DNA from: an uncultured Clostridia bacterium
GTDB lineage: Bacteria; Bacillota; Clostridia; UBA1381
Reading direction: 5' to 3'
Length of the DNA: 64,000 nucleotides
NCBI GenBank assembly: GCA_934454145.1
Contig: CAKSFT010000003.1
Location: 1-64,000 of the forward strand
Under the pieces are notes generated by a model. The model saw nothing but the letters and a program-made list of their open reading frames with translations. It was not told where the DNA came from and searched no databases. Made by a program: the position numbers and the translations under genes. Positions 25,797 to 34,677 of this stretch are shown here, one piece after another (within the stretch, counting starts at the first letter, position 1; each line of letters starts with the position of its first letter).

Positions 25797-25965
25797 CTAA
25801 TGGTAGAGGCGCGGTACTTATCAGTACAGCGGTTTAAAGAACAGACAACTCTGAACCGCCGGAAAGGAAATACCGCCGAAATATACAGTTTATGTCTGGG
25901 GCTGTATATTGGGTTGCAGGAGAATATCCTGCAGACTGTCACTTATGTGAAGCGCTATCTGTAGT
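25797..25965 (+). promoter_or_regulatory. lysine riboswitch (L box)
   Basis: The sequence carries the conserved core of the lysine aptamer: GGTAGAGGCGC at the 5' side, AGTACAGC and GGAAAGG-n-ACCGCCGAA in the middle, TCTGGGGCTGT, GACTGTCAC, and GTGAAGCGCTATC closing P1. Helices visible include GGTTT/AACC (P2 region), ATATACAG/CTGTATAT (P3), TGCAGGA/TCCTGCA (P4) and TCAC/GTGA (P5). Together with the terminator downstream this is a transcription-attenuation switch that turns the ABC transporter genes off when lysine is plentiful. Confidence 0.95.
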
Positions 25966-25990
25966 TTTAGTATTTGCTTTGATAATCTTT

Positions 25991-26033
25991 AAAGCCGTGT
26001 ACGTATAACTATTTTAGCGTTCACGGCTTTTTT
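25991..26033 (+). terminator. lysine-controlled attenuator terminator
   Basis: AAAGCCGTG and CACGGCTTT pair across a loop and are followed by T residues, 25 bases after the aptamer and 60 bases before the first ABC gene. Confidence 0.88.
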
Positions 26034-26092
26034 GGTGCTTTCCGGAGAAAACACCGCAGAATTTTAAAATTAAAAAAAGGTGGTAAAAACTC

Positions 26093-26920
26093 ATGAAAAA
26101 AATTGTTTCAGCTTTAATTGCGATGTCTTTGATGCTTGGATTTGCAGGCTGCGGTTCACAGCCGACGTCGGATGACAGTGTGCTGCGTGTCGGCATGGAA
26201 TGTAACTATGCGCCGTACAACTGGTCGCAGACGGAAAACGCAGACGGTGCGGTTGCCATTTCCAATGTTGACAACATGTATACAAACGGATATGACGTGC
26301 AGGTTGCAAAGAAGATTGCCGACTCTCTCGGCAAAAAGCTTGAGATTTACGCTTATGAATGGGACAGCCTTATCCCCGGTGTCCAGTCCGGGAATCTTGA
26401 CATGATTATCGCGGGAATGAGCCCGACGGCACAGAGAAGAGAAAAGATTGATTTTTCAAACAATTATTACACATCAAACCTTGTTATCGTAACAAAAAAG
26501 GGCAACCTGAGCGATGTAAAGACAATTGCAGACCTTAAGGGCAAGAAGATTGCCGCACAGTTGGGTACTTTCCATCTTGACGCTTTGACAACTCAGACAG
26601 AGGCAGAGGTGTCAGAACTTGCCGATTTTTCAACAATGCTTATCGCGCTCAGCGCAGGCACCATTGACGGCTATGTTGCGGAAGAACCGACAGCAATGGC
26701 AGTGTGCCAGGACCCGGCATATGACTATGTCGCACTTGAAAACAACAACACAGGCTTTACTGTTGAAGATGATGAAGTGAGTATTGCGGTTGGTGTAAAA
26801 AAGGATTCTGCCCTGACAGAGCAGATTAACAATGCAATTGCAGACCTTGATTCATCAGCACAAAAGGCACTGATGCTTGAAATGGTTAAGGCTGCACCGG
26901 CAGAAGAAACAGAAGAATAA
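26093..26920 (+). CDS. amino-acid ABC transporter substrate-binding lipoprotein, probably lysine-specific
   Basis: The 275-residue protein has a lipoprotein signal peptide with lipobox GFAGC, so Cys20 is lipid-anchored outside the membrane. The rest is a family-3 solute-binding fold: VLRVGMECNYAPYNW, YDVQVAKKIADSLGKKLE, LDMIIAGMSPTAQRREKIDFS, and a PPxxAT-like AEEPTAMAV. These proteins bind polar amino acids. Lysine specificity is inferred from the riboswitch in the leader. A permease and ATPase gene follow directly. Confidence 0.88.
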   Translation: MKKIVSALIAMSLMLGFAGCGSQPTSDDSVLRVGMECNYAPYNWSQTENADGAVAISNVDNMYTNGYDVQVAKKIADSLGKKLEIYAYEWDSLIPGVQSGNLDMIIAGMSPTAQRREKIDFSNNYYTSNLVIVTKKGNLSDVKTIADLKGKKIAAQLGTFHLDALTTQTEAEVSELADFSTMLIALSAGTIDGYVAEEPTAMAVCQDPAYDYVALENNNTGFTVEDDEVSIAVGVKKDSALTEQINNAIADLDSSAQKALMLEMVKAAPAEETEE

Positions 26921-26937
26921 TTTTTAAGGTAAAGAAT

Positions 26938-27708
26938 ATGACAAGTTTTTTAAAAGAAGTAGTAGATATTTTAATAAAGTATAAAGGTTATTTCCTGCAG
27001 GGCATAGGCTATACAATGCTTATTGCCCTTGTCGGGACAATTGTGGGATTGATAATCGGTTTGATTACCGGTATTGTGAGAACCATACCGAAGGCAAAAA
27101 ATCCGGCAGTGAGGGTTCTTCTGAAAATTGTGAATGCAATCATAAACATTTATGTTGAAATTTTCAGAGGGACACCGATGATGGTTCAATCAATGGTTAT
27201 TTTCTGGGGATATGCTTTTATGAACAACGGTGTGACATTGCCGCTGATTCCGGCAGGCATATTTATCGTATCGATAAACACCGGTGCATATATGGCAGAG
27301 ATTGTCCGCGGCGGAATCATATCGATTGACAGGGGACAGTTTGAGGGTGCATATTCTGTGGGCATGAGCCACTGGCAGACCATGATAAACGTTATTGTGC
27401 CACAGACTATGAGGAATATCCTTCCTGCCATAAGCAACGAGTTTGTTATAAACATAAAGGATACATCGGTTTTGAATGTTATCGGCGTGACGGAATTGTA
27501 TTTCTTTACAGCCAAAATTTCAAAAATGACATGGGCTATTTTTGAAACATATGTGGTTGCGTGTGTGATTTATTTTATACTGACATTTACGATAACGCGT
27601 ATTCTGAAGCTTATAGAGCGCAAGATTGACGGATCGGATTCGTATATTATGATACAGCACTCTTCTACGATGCCGGACGAGAATTTTTCTGCAAAGGAGG
27701 ACAACTGA
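26938..27708 (+). CDS. amino-acid ABC transporter permease
   Basis: The 256-residue HisM/GlnP-type permease has five predicted helices and the family loop (VEIFRGTPMMVQ near 75; YAEIVRGG-like YMAEIVRGGIISIDRGQFEGAYSVG near 120; coupling motif downstream). It lies 17 bases after the binding-protein gene and its stop overlaps the ATPase start (TGATG), so the three genes form one operon under the lysine riboswitch. Confidence 0.9.
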   Translation: MTSFLKEVVDILIKYKGYFLQGIGYTMLIALVGTIVGLIIGLITGIVRTIPKAKNPAVRVLLKIVNAIINIYVEIFRGTPMMVQSMVIFWGYAFMNNGVTLPLIPAGIFIVSINTGAYMAEIVRGGIISIDRGQFEGAYSVGMSHWQTMINVIVPQTMRNILPAISNEFVINIKDTSVLNVIGVTELYFFTAKISKMTWAIFETYVVACVIYFILTFTITRILKLIERKIDGSDSYIMIQHSSTMPDENFSAKEDN

Positions 27709-28454
27709 TGAGTGACGAAAACAAAATAATAACCATAAAGGGTTTGAAAAAATCCTTTGGAGAAAATTCTGTCCTGAAGGATATCAACTTTTCCGTAAAC
27801 AAGGGTGACGTGACGTGCATCATCGGTTCGTCAGGCTCGGGAAAATCCACGATGCTCCGCTGCATAAACCTTTTGGAAGAGCCGACAAGCGGCGCAATTG
27901 TATATAAGGGGCAGAATATCCTTGAAACAAAAAATATCCCGGCGTACAGGGCAAAGGTTGAGATGGTGTTTCAGAGTTTCAATCTGTTTGACAACATGAC
28001 GGTTTTGAAAAACTGTATGGTCGGGCAGAGAAAAGTCTTGAAGACCGACAAGGAAACAGCCAAAAAAGAGGCTTTGTATTATTTGGAAAAAGTCGGCATG
28101 GCGCCGTATATAAACGCAAAACCAAAACAGCTTTCGGGCGGACAGAAACAGAGGGTTGCGATTGCAAGGGCGCTTGCCATGAAGCCGGACGTTATACTCT
28201 TTGATGAGCCGACCTCGGCGCTTGACCCGCAGATGGTGGGAGAAGTATTGGAGGTCATCAAGAATATTGCCAAGGAAGGGCTTACGATGATTATTGTGAC
28301 CCATGAGATGGCATTTGCACGAGATGTTTCAAATCATGTTGTATTCATGAATGACGGCGTGATTTGTGAAGAGGGCACACCTGAGGAGATTTTTACTTCG
28401 CCGAAACGCCCTGAAACAAAGGCATTTCTCTCAAGATTTATGAAAGAAAACTGA
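27708..28454 (+). CDS. amino-acid ABC transporter ATP-binding protein
   Basis: The 248-residue GlnQ-type ATPase shows Walker A GSSGSGKST near 43, Q-loop FQSFNLFDNMTV, signature LSGGQKQRVAIARALA, Walker B VILFDEPTSALD and the H-loop VTHEM. It powers the lysine-type importer encoded by the two preceding genes. Start overlaps the permease stop by one base. Confidence 0.92.
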   Translation: MSDENKIITIKGLKKSFGENSVLKDINFSVNKGDVTCIIGSSGSGKSTMLRCINLLEEPTSGAIVYKGQNILETKNIPAYRAKVEMVFQSFNLFDNMTVLKNCMVGQRKVLKTDKETAKKEALYYLEKVGMAPYINAKPKQLSGGQKQRVAIARALAMKPDVILFDEPTSALDPQMVGEVLEVIKNIAKEGLTMIIVTHEMAFARDVSNHVVFMNDGVICEEGTPEEIFTSPKRPETKAFLSRFMKEN

Positions 28455-28469
28455 TGCTGGATACGGCCA

Positions 28470-28513
28470 AAAAGGGACTGTAAAAAATCAATTGATTTTT
28501 TACAGTCCCTTTT
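28470..28513. terminator. 44-bp perfect palindrome, bidirectional terminator
   Basis: Two 22-base arms (28470-28491 and 28492-28513) are exact complements with no intervening base, centred on TCAATTGA. It lies between the convergent lysine ABC operon and potD and carries T runs on both strands. Confidence 0.87.
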
Positions 28514-28536
28514 ATATCGGCATTAAGATAATTCAA

Positions 28537-29589
28537 TTATTGCTGTTTAAACTCGGTCCAGATTTCATCATATATTGCCGCGGCGTCGCCGACATCTTTT
28601 ATAAACTCCGGCGTGCCCAGGATTTCGGACGGAATGTAGAGGGCGGGGTTTGCCTTGAAATCGTCCGACAGATATTTTTCCGATTCCTTGTTTACACACA
28701 TGTACATTATTTGTTCGGCGATGCTTGCGCCGACTTCCGGCTCCAGAATATAGTTTAAAAATTCGTATGCTTCATCTGTATTTTGCGAACCGGACGAAAC
28801 AAACCATGAATCAATACCAAATCCCATACCTTCTTCGGGGTATACAACCTTTAGGTCGGGGCGTGCCTCATGTGCAAGGAGAACATTTGGCGTAAACATA
28901 TACCCGACAGCGGCTTCGCCGCTGATGACAGACTCATGCGGACTGTCATAATCAAAGTGATGTACGTTATCCTTTAATTTAAAAAGCTTTTCTTTTGCCT
29001 CGTTCAGTTTTGTTTCGTCTGTTTCGTTGAAGGAATAACCCAGACTTTTGAGTGTTATACCGATGATGTTCCGCGCATCGTCGATGAGAACGACATTGTT
29101 TTTCAGTTCCGTGTTCCACAAATCATTATAGCCTTTTATGTCGATATCTGTTTTTTGCGGGTCATACACAATCAAGGGTGTGCCGGGTGCATAGGGGACG
29201 GTATATTTATTGCCCGGGTCATAATATTGATTTAAAAATACATCGTTTATATTTTTGTAATTCGGTATTTTTGATTTGTCCAGTTCTTTTATGAGTCCCT
29301 TTTTTGCCGCAATGTCAATCATATAGTCTGATGCAATAACAATGTCATAATCTGCACCGCCGGAGATTGAGAGCTTGGAAAGCATTTCTTCGTTGTCGTT
29401 GAAATTTGAGTAATTCAGTTTTATTCCTGTGGTGTCCTCAAAATTTTTTGCCACATCCTCGGGGATATAACCGTCCCATGTGAGGACGTTGAGTGTGCGT
29501 TTTGCGCCGTTTTTTGTGTCTGTGCCGCATGAGGATATCATCGGCACAACCATTGCCGCAGATATCACGGCTGTTATTATCTTTTTCAT
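28537..29589 (-). CDS. potD: spermidine/putrescine-binding lipoprotein
   Basis: Start at 29589 follows AGAGGT by seven bases. The 350-residue product has a lipobox ISSC (Cys21) and the PotD pattern: LNVLTWDGYIPEDVAKNFEDTTGI, GGADYDIVIASDYMI, VPYAPGTPLIVYDP, and GFGIDSWFVSSGSQNTDEAYEFLNYILEP. It captures polyamines outside the membrane for the PotBC permease. Last gene of the minus-strand operon starting at 33171. Confidence 0.92.
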   Translation of the reverse strand: MKKIITAVISAAMVVPMISSCGTDTKNGAKRTLNVLTWDGYIPEDVAKNFEDTTGIKLNYSNFNDNEEMLSKLSISGGADYDIVIASDYMIDIAAKKGLIKELDKSKIPNYKNINDVFLNQYYDPGNKYTVPYAPGTPLIVYDPQKTDIDIKGYNDLWNTELKNNVVLIDDARNIIGITLKSLGYSFNETDETKLNEAKEKLFKLKDNVHHFDYDSPHESVISGEAAVGYMFTPNVLLAHEARPDLKVVYPEEGMGFGIDSWFVSSGSQNTDEAYEFLNYILEPEVGASIAEQIMYMCVNKESEKYLSDDFKANPALYIPSEILGTPEFIKDVGDAAAIYDEIWTEFKQQ

Positions 29590-29605
29590 AGTCAAAACCT
29601 CTTTC

Positions 29606-30367
29606 TTATTTATTTTTCCTTAAAAGAACCGACAAAATCACCATGACCGATGTCACGAGCAGCATAAGCGTGCACAACGCGTTAATCTCGGGTGTCACGC
29701 CGGTTTTCATCTGAGAATATATTTTTATTGGCAGAGTGTTTGTCGCAGCACCTGTGACAAAGAAGCTTATTACAACATCGTCCATAGACATTGCAAACGC
29801 AAGGAATATCCCGGACAATATTGAGGGCAGAATGAGCGGGAACTCAATTGTCCAAAAGCTTTTTGCCGCGCTTGCCCCCAAATCCCGCGCGGCATCGCAA
29901 AGCGTCGGGTCAATTCCGCTTAATGATGCCTTCACCATGAGGAATATGTATGGTATGCAGAATGAACAATGCGCGATTATCAGCGTCAGCATTCCCGTTT
30001 TAATTTTTAACAGTGTGAAAAAGGCCAAAAATGCCATGCCGAGAATAATCTCGGGAATCATAAGCGGCAGGAATATTATTCTTTCGATATATTTGACGAA
30101 AGATGTATTCTTCTGCAATGACACAGCGCCGGCCGTCCCGATGACTGCCGACAGCAGGCATGACGTGACGCCGATGACAAGGCTGTTTTTAAGAGTCTCT
30201 GCAATAATATGATTTGAAAACAGCTTTTTATACCATTTAAGTGAAAAACCTTGCCATATTGTTGCCATTCTTGATGAATTGAAGGAATATATCACTACTA
30301 TTATAATAGGTAAATATATCAAAGTCAATATCAAATATAAATATAGCGACGAATAATTTTTCTTCAT
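29606..30367 (-). CDS. potC: spermidine/putrescine ABC permease
   Basis: This 253-residue permease has six helices, the PotC-type start (LYLYLILTLIYLPIIIVVIYSFN) and the coupling loop DAARDLGASAAKSFWTIEFPLILP. Start lies behind GGAGG. It ends 16 bases before potD and starts at the stop of potB. Confidence 0.92.
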   Translation of the reverse strand: MKKNYSSLYLYLILTLIYLPIIIVVIYSFNSSRMATIWQGFSLKWYKKLFSNHIIAETLKNSLVIGVTSCLLSAVIGTAGAVSLQKNTSFVKYIERIIFLPLMIPEIILGMAFLAFFTLLKIKTGMLTLIIAHCSFCIPYIFLMVKASLSGIDPTLCDAARDLGASAAKSFWTIEFPLILPSILSGIFLAFAMSMDDVVISFFVTGAATNTLPIKIYSQMKTGVTPEINALCTLMLLVTSVMVILSVLLRKNK

Positions 30368-31204
30368 CTAAAACACCTCCGGACTGTCATTTCCCGAAAG
30401 TCTGCGGCATGCCCAAAGGGCGATAAATGTCATGATAATCATAATGACGGAAAGCGCTGCGCCGAATGGCATATTTCGGGAGGTTGTGAGCTGATTTTCA
30501 ATGACGTTTCCCAAAAGCATGATTTTGCCGCCGCCCAACAGGTCGGAAATGAAAAACAGGCCGATTGAGGGGACAAAGACCAGAGTTATCCCCGAAAACA
30601 GCCCGGGCGCGGTCAGCCTGAGTGTTATGTCAAAGAAGCTTCTTATCCTGCCGGCACCAAGGTCGCGTGAGGCGTCGGTGAGGGTGGAATCCAGCTTCAG
30701 ACAGGACGAATATACAGCCAGAATCATGAAGGGGAGCAGAGCATAGACCATGCCGATGACCACCGCGGGCGGGGTGTACAATATGCTGAGAGAAGAGCTT
30801 ATGATGTGCAGGCTTTGCAATGCCCGGCTCAAGACCCCTCCGCCTTTCAGGAGAATTATCCAGCCGTATATCCTGACAAGGCTGTTTGTCCAAAAAGGAA
30901 CCACCAGCATAAGCATAAGGACACTGCGTTTTTTGGGGGATTGCTTTGCCATTATGTACCCGAAAGGATAGCCGATTATAATGGTGCACAGTGTTGTCAT
31001 GCCTGCCATTGCAAATGATGTGATGAAGGTTTTCATGTAAACAGGTGTAAAAATCTGCCTGTAATTTTCAATTGTAAATATATATTTGACGCCCCAAAGG
31101 TTATCTTTTTGCATAAAGCTCATTCCGATGACGTATATAAGCGGAAGTATCACAAATAATACTGCAAAAAGAACAATCGGGGCAAGAAGAAGTTTATTTT
31201 TCAT
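30368..31204 (-). CDS. potB: spermidine/putrescine ABC permease
   Basis: GGAGG is followed by two adjacent ATG codons at 31207 and 31204; the second has the better spacing. The 278-residue protein has six helices and the loop DASRDLGAGRIRSFFDITLRLTAPG that contacts PotA. Its first codons overlap the end of potA by 11 bases, indicating translational coupling. Confidence 0.9.
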   Translation of the reverse strand: MKNKLLLAPIVLFAVLFVILPLIYVIGMSFMQKDNLWGVKYIFTIENYRQIFTPVYMKTFITSFAMAGMTTLCTIIIGYPFGYIMAKQSPKKRSVLMLMLVVPFWTNSLVRIYGWIILLKGGGVLSRALQSLHIISSSLSILYTPPAVVIGMVYALLPFMILAVYSSCLKLDSTLTDASRDLGAGRIRSFFDITLRLTAPGLFSGITLVFVPSIGLFFISDLLGGGKIMLLGNVIENQLTTSRNMPFGAALSVIMIIMTFIALWACRRLSGNDSPEVF

Positions 31205-32264
31205 CATTTTCCTCCGCAAGATATATCATTTTGTTTATGTCGGGCTCGGCATAAACGGTTTCGTTTGCCTTTATATCGGGGGTGGGAACGTATGAAGCCG
31301 ACACAATTTTTGTTCCGTCTGCCGTTTCCAGTGTTGTCTTGAAAATGCCGTTTACATATACCTTGTCGCATACGGTCGCTTTGATAGAGTTTTTGGCTCT
31401 CTTTTTGCGGAGCAGAATGTTTTCGGCGCGGACTGCTGCGGCGCCCTTGCCTGTTTTGGTTTTTGGGGAACAGGGAAACTGAATTGTTTCACCCGAAAAT
31501 TCAAACTCCGCAAAACCATTCCCGATATTTTTTACAAAGCCGTCCAAAATGTTTGCCGCACCAACAAAGGACGCGGCAAATCGCGTCTGAGGGAAATCGT
31601 ATATTTCCGACGGTGTGCCGCTTTGTTCGATTTTACCGTTGTTCATGACGATGATTCTGTCGGACAGGTTCATTGCCTCTTCCTGGTCGTGAGTGATGTA
31701 CAAAAATGTCATACCGAGGGTTTTTTGCAGATTTTTCAATTCCGTTTGCATGTATTGCCGAAGCTTTAAGTCAAGCGCACCGAGCGGCTCGTCAAGGAGC
31801 AACACGGAAGGCTTGTTCACGGCGGCGCGTGCTATGGCGACGCGCTGCTTTTCGCCTCCGCTTAAATCTTTTACGGAACGTTTTTCATATCCCGAAAGCC
31901 TGACAAGCGAAAGCATGTTGGAAACGGCTTTTTGCCGCTCTTTTTTACCGATGTTTTTCAGCTTCAATGCATATTCTATATTCTTTTCCACATTCATGTG
32001 CGGAAAGAGGGCATAGTTTTGGAAAACGGTGTTTAGGGTGCGTTTTTCGGGCGGAAGGGCGGAAATATCCGAGCCGTTTAGGAACACTTGCCCGGAATCG
32101 GGCTTTTCAAGCCCGGCAATGATGCGCAGCATTGTGGTTTTTCCGCAGCCGGAAGGGCCCAAAAAGGTCACAAATTCACCTTCTGTGATTTCAAAGGATA
32201 AATCCTTTAAAACGGTTTTTCCGCCAAAGCTTTTTGTGATGTTTTTCAGTTGCAGTACGTTCAT
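31194..32264 (-). CDS. potA: spermidine/putrescine ABC ATPase
   Basis: I place the start at 32264 (MNVLQLKNITKSFGG) because AAGGAG lies six bases upstream; the longer open frame runs into the preceding gene. The 356-residue protein has Walker A GPSGCGKTT, signature LSGGEKQRVAIARA, Walker B VLLLDEPLGALD, and a C-terminal TOBE-type domain (~275-350: AAAVRAENILLRKKR). It energises PotBCD. Confidence 0.93.
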   Translation of the reverse strand: MNVLQLKNITKSFGGKTVLKDLSFEITEGEFVTFLGPSGCGKTTMLRIIAGLEKPDSGQVFLNGSDISALPPEKRTLNTVFQNYALFPHMNVEKNIEYALKLKNIGKKERQKAVSNMLSLVRLSGYEKRSVKDLSGGEKQRVAIARAAVNKPSVLLLDEPLGALDLKLRQYMQTELKNLQKTLGMTFLYITHDQEEAMNLSDRIIVMNNGKIEQSGTPSEIYDFPQTRFAASFVGAANILDGFVKNIGNGFAEFEFSGETIQFPCSPKTKTGKGAAAVRAENILLRKKRAKNSIKATVCDKVYVNGIFKTTLETADGTKIVSASYVPTPDIKANETVYAEPDINKMIYLAEENDEK

Positions 32265-32274
32265 GGTATTCTCC

Positions 32275-33171
32275 TTACAGTTTGTTATAAAATTCGGGAA
32301 TAAAGCTTTCGTCGGCAGTGTCCGCGCCTTGTATATAGGCATTTTTTATGCCTATGCCGACTGCATAATCAATCAGACAATTGTAATAGTCCGGCGATAT
32401 TTTCTTGTTCAGCTCCGGGAATTTGTCAAGGCGGTTTACGGGCGTATATTGGTTCATTATGCTTATATAGATATCGTCGGCATATGCGGAGTGCAGATAA
32501 TCAAGCACCTTTTTTGAGTCAAACAAAAGCCCGGGAAGCATGAGATGCCGCACAATTGTGCCGGACACCGCAATGCCTTGGGAATCAAATTTCATTTTCC
32601 CGGTCTGTCGCACCATTTCCGACAAAGATGATGCGGCGTGCTCAAAGTAATGCGGTGCGTTGGAATATTTTATTGCATATTTATTATTATAATATTTAAA
32701 ATCAGGCAGATATATGTCGACATATCCCTCCAGAAGCCTTATGGACGAAGCTTTTTCATATCCGCCGCAGTTGTACACAACTGGTATGGAAAGACCGTGT
32801 CCTTTGGCATAGTCAAGTGCGGATATAATCTGCGGTATATAATGTGTCGGGGTGACAAGGTTTATGTTCAGTGCGCCGTTTGCCTGCTGTTCCAAAAACA
32901 ATTCGCCAAGCCTTTCACAGGATATCTCTTCGCCCATGCCGTGCGCGCTTATGGCGCTGTTTTGGCAAAAAGCACATTTCAGCGTGCAGTTTGAAAAAAA
33001 TACTGTCCCGGAGCCTTTTTCTCCCGAGATGCACGGTTCTTCCCAAAGGTGAAGAGCACTGCGTGCAACCTTTGGGTTTTTGCCGGCATGGCAAAAGCCG
33101 TATTCGCCCGCAAGACGGTTTGCGCCGCAACTGCGCGGACAAAGCATACATTTTTCCAATAGTTTTTTCAA
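32275..33171 (-). CDS. PflX-like radical SAM protein
   Basis: The 298-residue protein has the radical-SAM cluster motif CTLKCAFC (C-x3-C-x2-C) near residue 62, preceded by cysteines in CMLCPRSCGANR and FCHAGK. This layout is that of the uncharacterised pyruvate-formate-lyase-activase-like family (COG1313, PflX). The target protein is not known. It is the first gene of an operon with potABCD, ending 10 bases before potA, an association I cannot explain from family knowledge. Confidence 0.82.
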   Translation of the reverse strand: MKKLLEKCMLCPRSCGANRLAGEYGFCHAGKNPKVARSALHLWEEPCISGEKGSGTVFFSNCTLKCAFCQNSAISAHGMGEEISCERLGELFLEQQANGALNINLVTPTHYIPQIISALDYAKGHGLSIPVVYNCGGYEKASSIRLLEGYVDIYLPDFKYYNNKYAIKYSNAPHYFEHAASSLSEMVRQTGKMKFDSQGIAVSGTIVRHLMLPGLLFDSKKVLDYLHSAYADDIYISIMNQYTPVNRLDKFPELNKKISPDYYNCLIDYAVGIGIKNAYIQGADTADESFIPEFYNKL

Positions 33172-33212
33172 ATCATTACCTTCTTTTGATGAATTTCTTG
33201 TGTTTTAAGATA

Positions 33213-33241
33213 ATTATAACATATTTTTTTATTATTTACAA
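33213..33241 (-). promoter_or_regulatory. promoter of the pflX-like/pot operon
   Basis: On the minus strand TTGTAA (33241-33236), 17 bases and TATAAT (33218-33213) lie 42 bases before the start at 33171. Confidence 0.7.
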
Positions 33242-33250
33242 TCTAAAACC

Positions 33251-33279
33251 TTGCAAAATCTGCCTGAATATTGTATAAT
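33251..33279 (+). promoter_or_regulatory. promoter of the methionine-gamma-lyase-like gene
   Basis: TTGCAA (33251-33256), 17 bases and TATAAT (33274-33279) lie 43 bases before the start at 33323, divergent from the pot operon promoter. Confidence 0.75.
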
Positions 33280-33322
33280 ATATCGGTATGGGATATTTTT
33301 TTGGATTAAAAGAGGGAAATAT

Positions 33323-34618
33323 ATGGATAAAAATCAATTTATAAGAGAAAATTTTGGTGTTTCGGAGGATGTGACAGCTTTGGCAGAAAAAGCAGAAGCA
33401 AAAATTTCCGGGCAATTTAAAAATATAGAAGAGATTGCACAGATAAACCAGATGCGCGTGATGAAGGCATTTTCAGACAACCGTGTGAGTGATGCGCACT
33501 TTGCCGAAACCTCCGGATATGGATATGACGACCTGGGACGCGACACTTTGGACAGAGTATATGCAGATATATTTGAATGTGAGGACGCGCTTGTCCGCCA
33601 CAATTTTATATCGGGAACGCATGCGCTTTCCACGGCGCTGTTCGGCGTGTTGCGGACGGGCGATGTGCTTTTGTCAGTGACGGGCGCGCCGTATGACACA
33701 TTGCTGGACGTCATAGGAACCGAAAAATCCACGGGAGACGGGTCGCTGAGGGATTTTGGCATTGAATATATGCAGACGGAGCTTGACGGTGAAAGCAGGA
33801 TAGACTATGCACGCGTGGAAGAAATTTTAAAAAGCAGATTTATAAAGGCGGTCTTTATCCAGCGTTCAAAGGGATATGGCTGGAGAAAGACTTACAGCAC
33901 GGAAGAAATCGGAGAAATTGTCCGCTTTATAAAAAGCATTTCTCCCGAAACGGTGTGCATTGTGGACAATTGCTACGGAGAGTTTGCCGATGTGCATGAG
34001 CCGACCGCATATGGTGCGGATTTGTGCGTTGGCTCACTTATAAAAAACCCGGGGGGCGGACTGGCACAAACCGGGGGATATATCGCCGGCAAGCAAAGAT
34101 TGGTGGAGCTTTGCTCCTACAAGCTCACGTCGGTGGGCATCGGAAAGGAATGCGGAGCAAGCCTGGGGCTCAACAAATCCATGTATCAGGGACTTTTTAT
34201 GGCACCGCATATTGTTTCCCAGGCGATTAAGAGTGCGGTTTTTTGTGCCGCGGTGTTTGAAGAACTGGGATTTGAAGTTGACCCGGCACCGACTGCAAAA
34301 AGGCATGACATTATACAGTCGGTCAAATTTGACAGCCCCGAGAGGCTGAAAGCATTTTGCGCCGGAATACAAAAGGGTGCCCCGGTGGATTCTTTTGTGA
34401 CGCCCGAGCCTTGGGATATGCCGGGATATCACGACCAAGTGATAATGGCGGCAGGCGCTTTTGTACAGGGGGCGTCAATCGAGCTGAGCGCCGATGCGCC
34501 GATGCGTCCTCCATACATTGCGTATATGCAAGGGGGGCTCACATATGAATCCGCAAGATTGGGGATAATCATGTCGGTGTGGCTTATGAAAAAACAAGGA
34601 CTTATAAAAATCTCTTGA
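33323..34618 (+). CDS. methionine gamma-lyase family (YnbB, 'aluminium resistance') PLP enzyme
   Basis: The start at 33323 has GAGGG seven bases upstream; an upstream extension has none. The 431-residue enzyme is a fold-type-I PLP protein with RVMKAFSDNRVSDAHFAETSGYGYDD near 45, the cofactor lysine likely Lys241 in LIKNPGGGLAQTGGY, and the C-terminal VDSFVTPEPWDMPGYHDQVIMAAG. This family is annotated as aluminium-resistance or methionine gamma-lyase-like protein and usually acts on sulfur amino acids; the true substrate is uncertain. It is followed only by the hisS promoter, which overlaps its stop codon. Confidence 0.85.
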   Translation: MDKNQFIRENFGVSEDVTALAEKAEAKISGQFKNIEEIAQINQMRVMKAFSDNRVSDAHFAETSGYGYDDLGRDTLDRVYADIFECEDALVRHNFISGTHALSTALFGVLRTGDVLLSVTGAPYDTLLDVIGTEKSTGDGSLRDFGIEYMQTELDGESRIDYARVEEILKSRFIKAVFIQRSKGYGWRKTYSTEEIGEIVRFIKSISPETVCIVDNCYGEFADVHEPTAYGADLCVGSLIKNPGGGLAQTGGYIAGKQRLVELCSYKLTSVGIGKECGASLGLNKSMYQGLFMAPHIVSQAIKSAVFCAAVFEELGFEVDPAPTAKRHDIIQSVKFDSPERLKAFCAGIQKGAPVDSFVTPEPWDMPGYHDQVIMAAGAFVQGASIELSADAPMRPPYIAYMQGGLTYESARLGIIMSVWLMKKQGLIKIS

Positions 34619-34643
34619 CATGTTATGTAAAAAATTATAAAAT
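34615..34643 (+). promoter_or_regulatory. sigma-A promoter of hisS-aspS
   Basis: TTGACA (34615-34620), a 17-base spacer and TAAAAT (34638-34643). The TGA of the -35 box is also the stop codon of the preceding gene. Only 35 bases separate the -10 from the start codon, leaving no room for a T-box. Confidence 0.78.
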
Positions 34644-34677
34644 AATGTAGATAGTTTATTTGGGAGTGATAATTTAT

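Noticed and set aside
34619..34677. T-box leader before hisS
   Set aside because: Only 59 bases separate the genes and no T-box consensus is seen.
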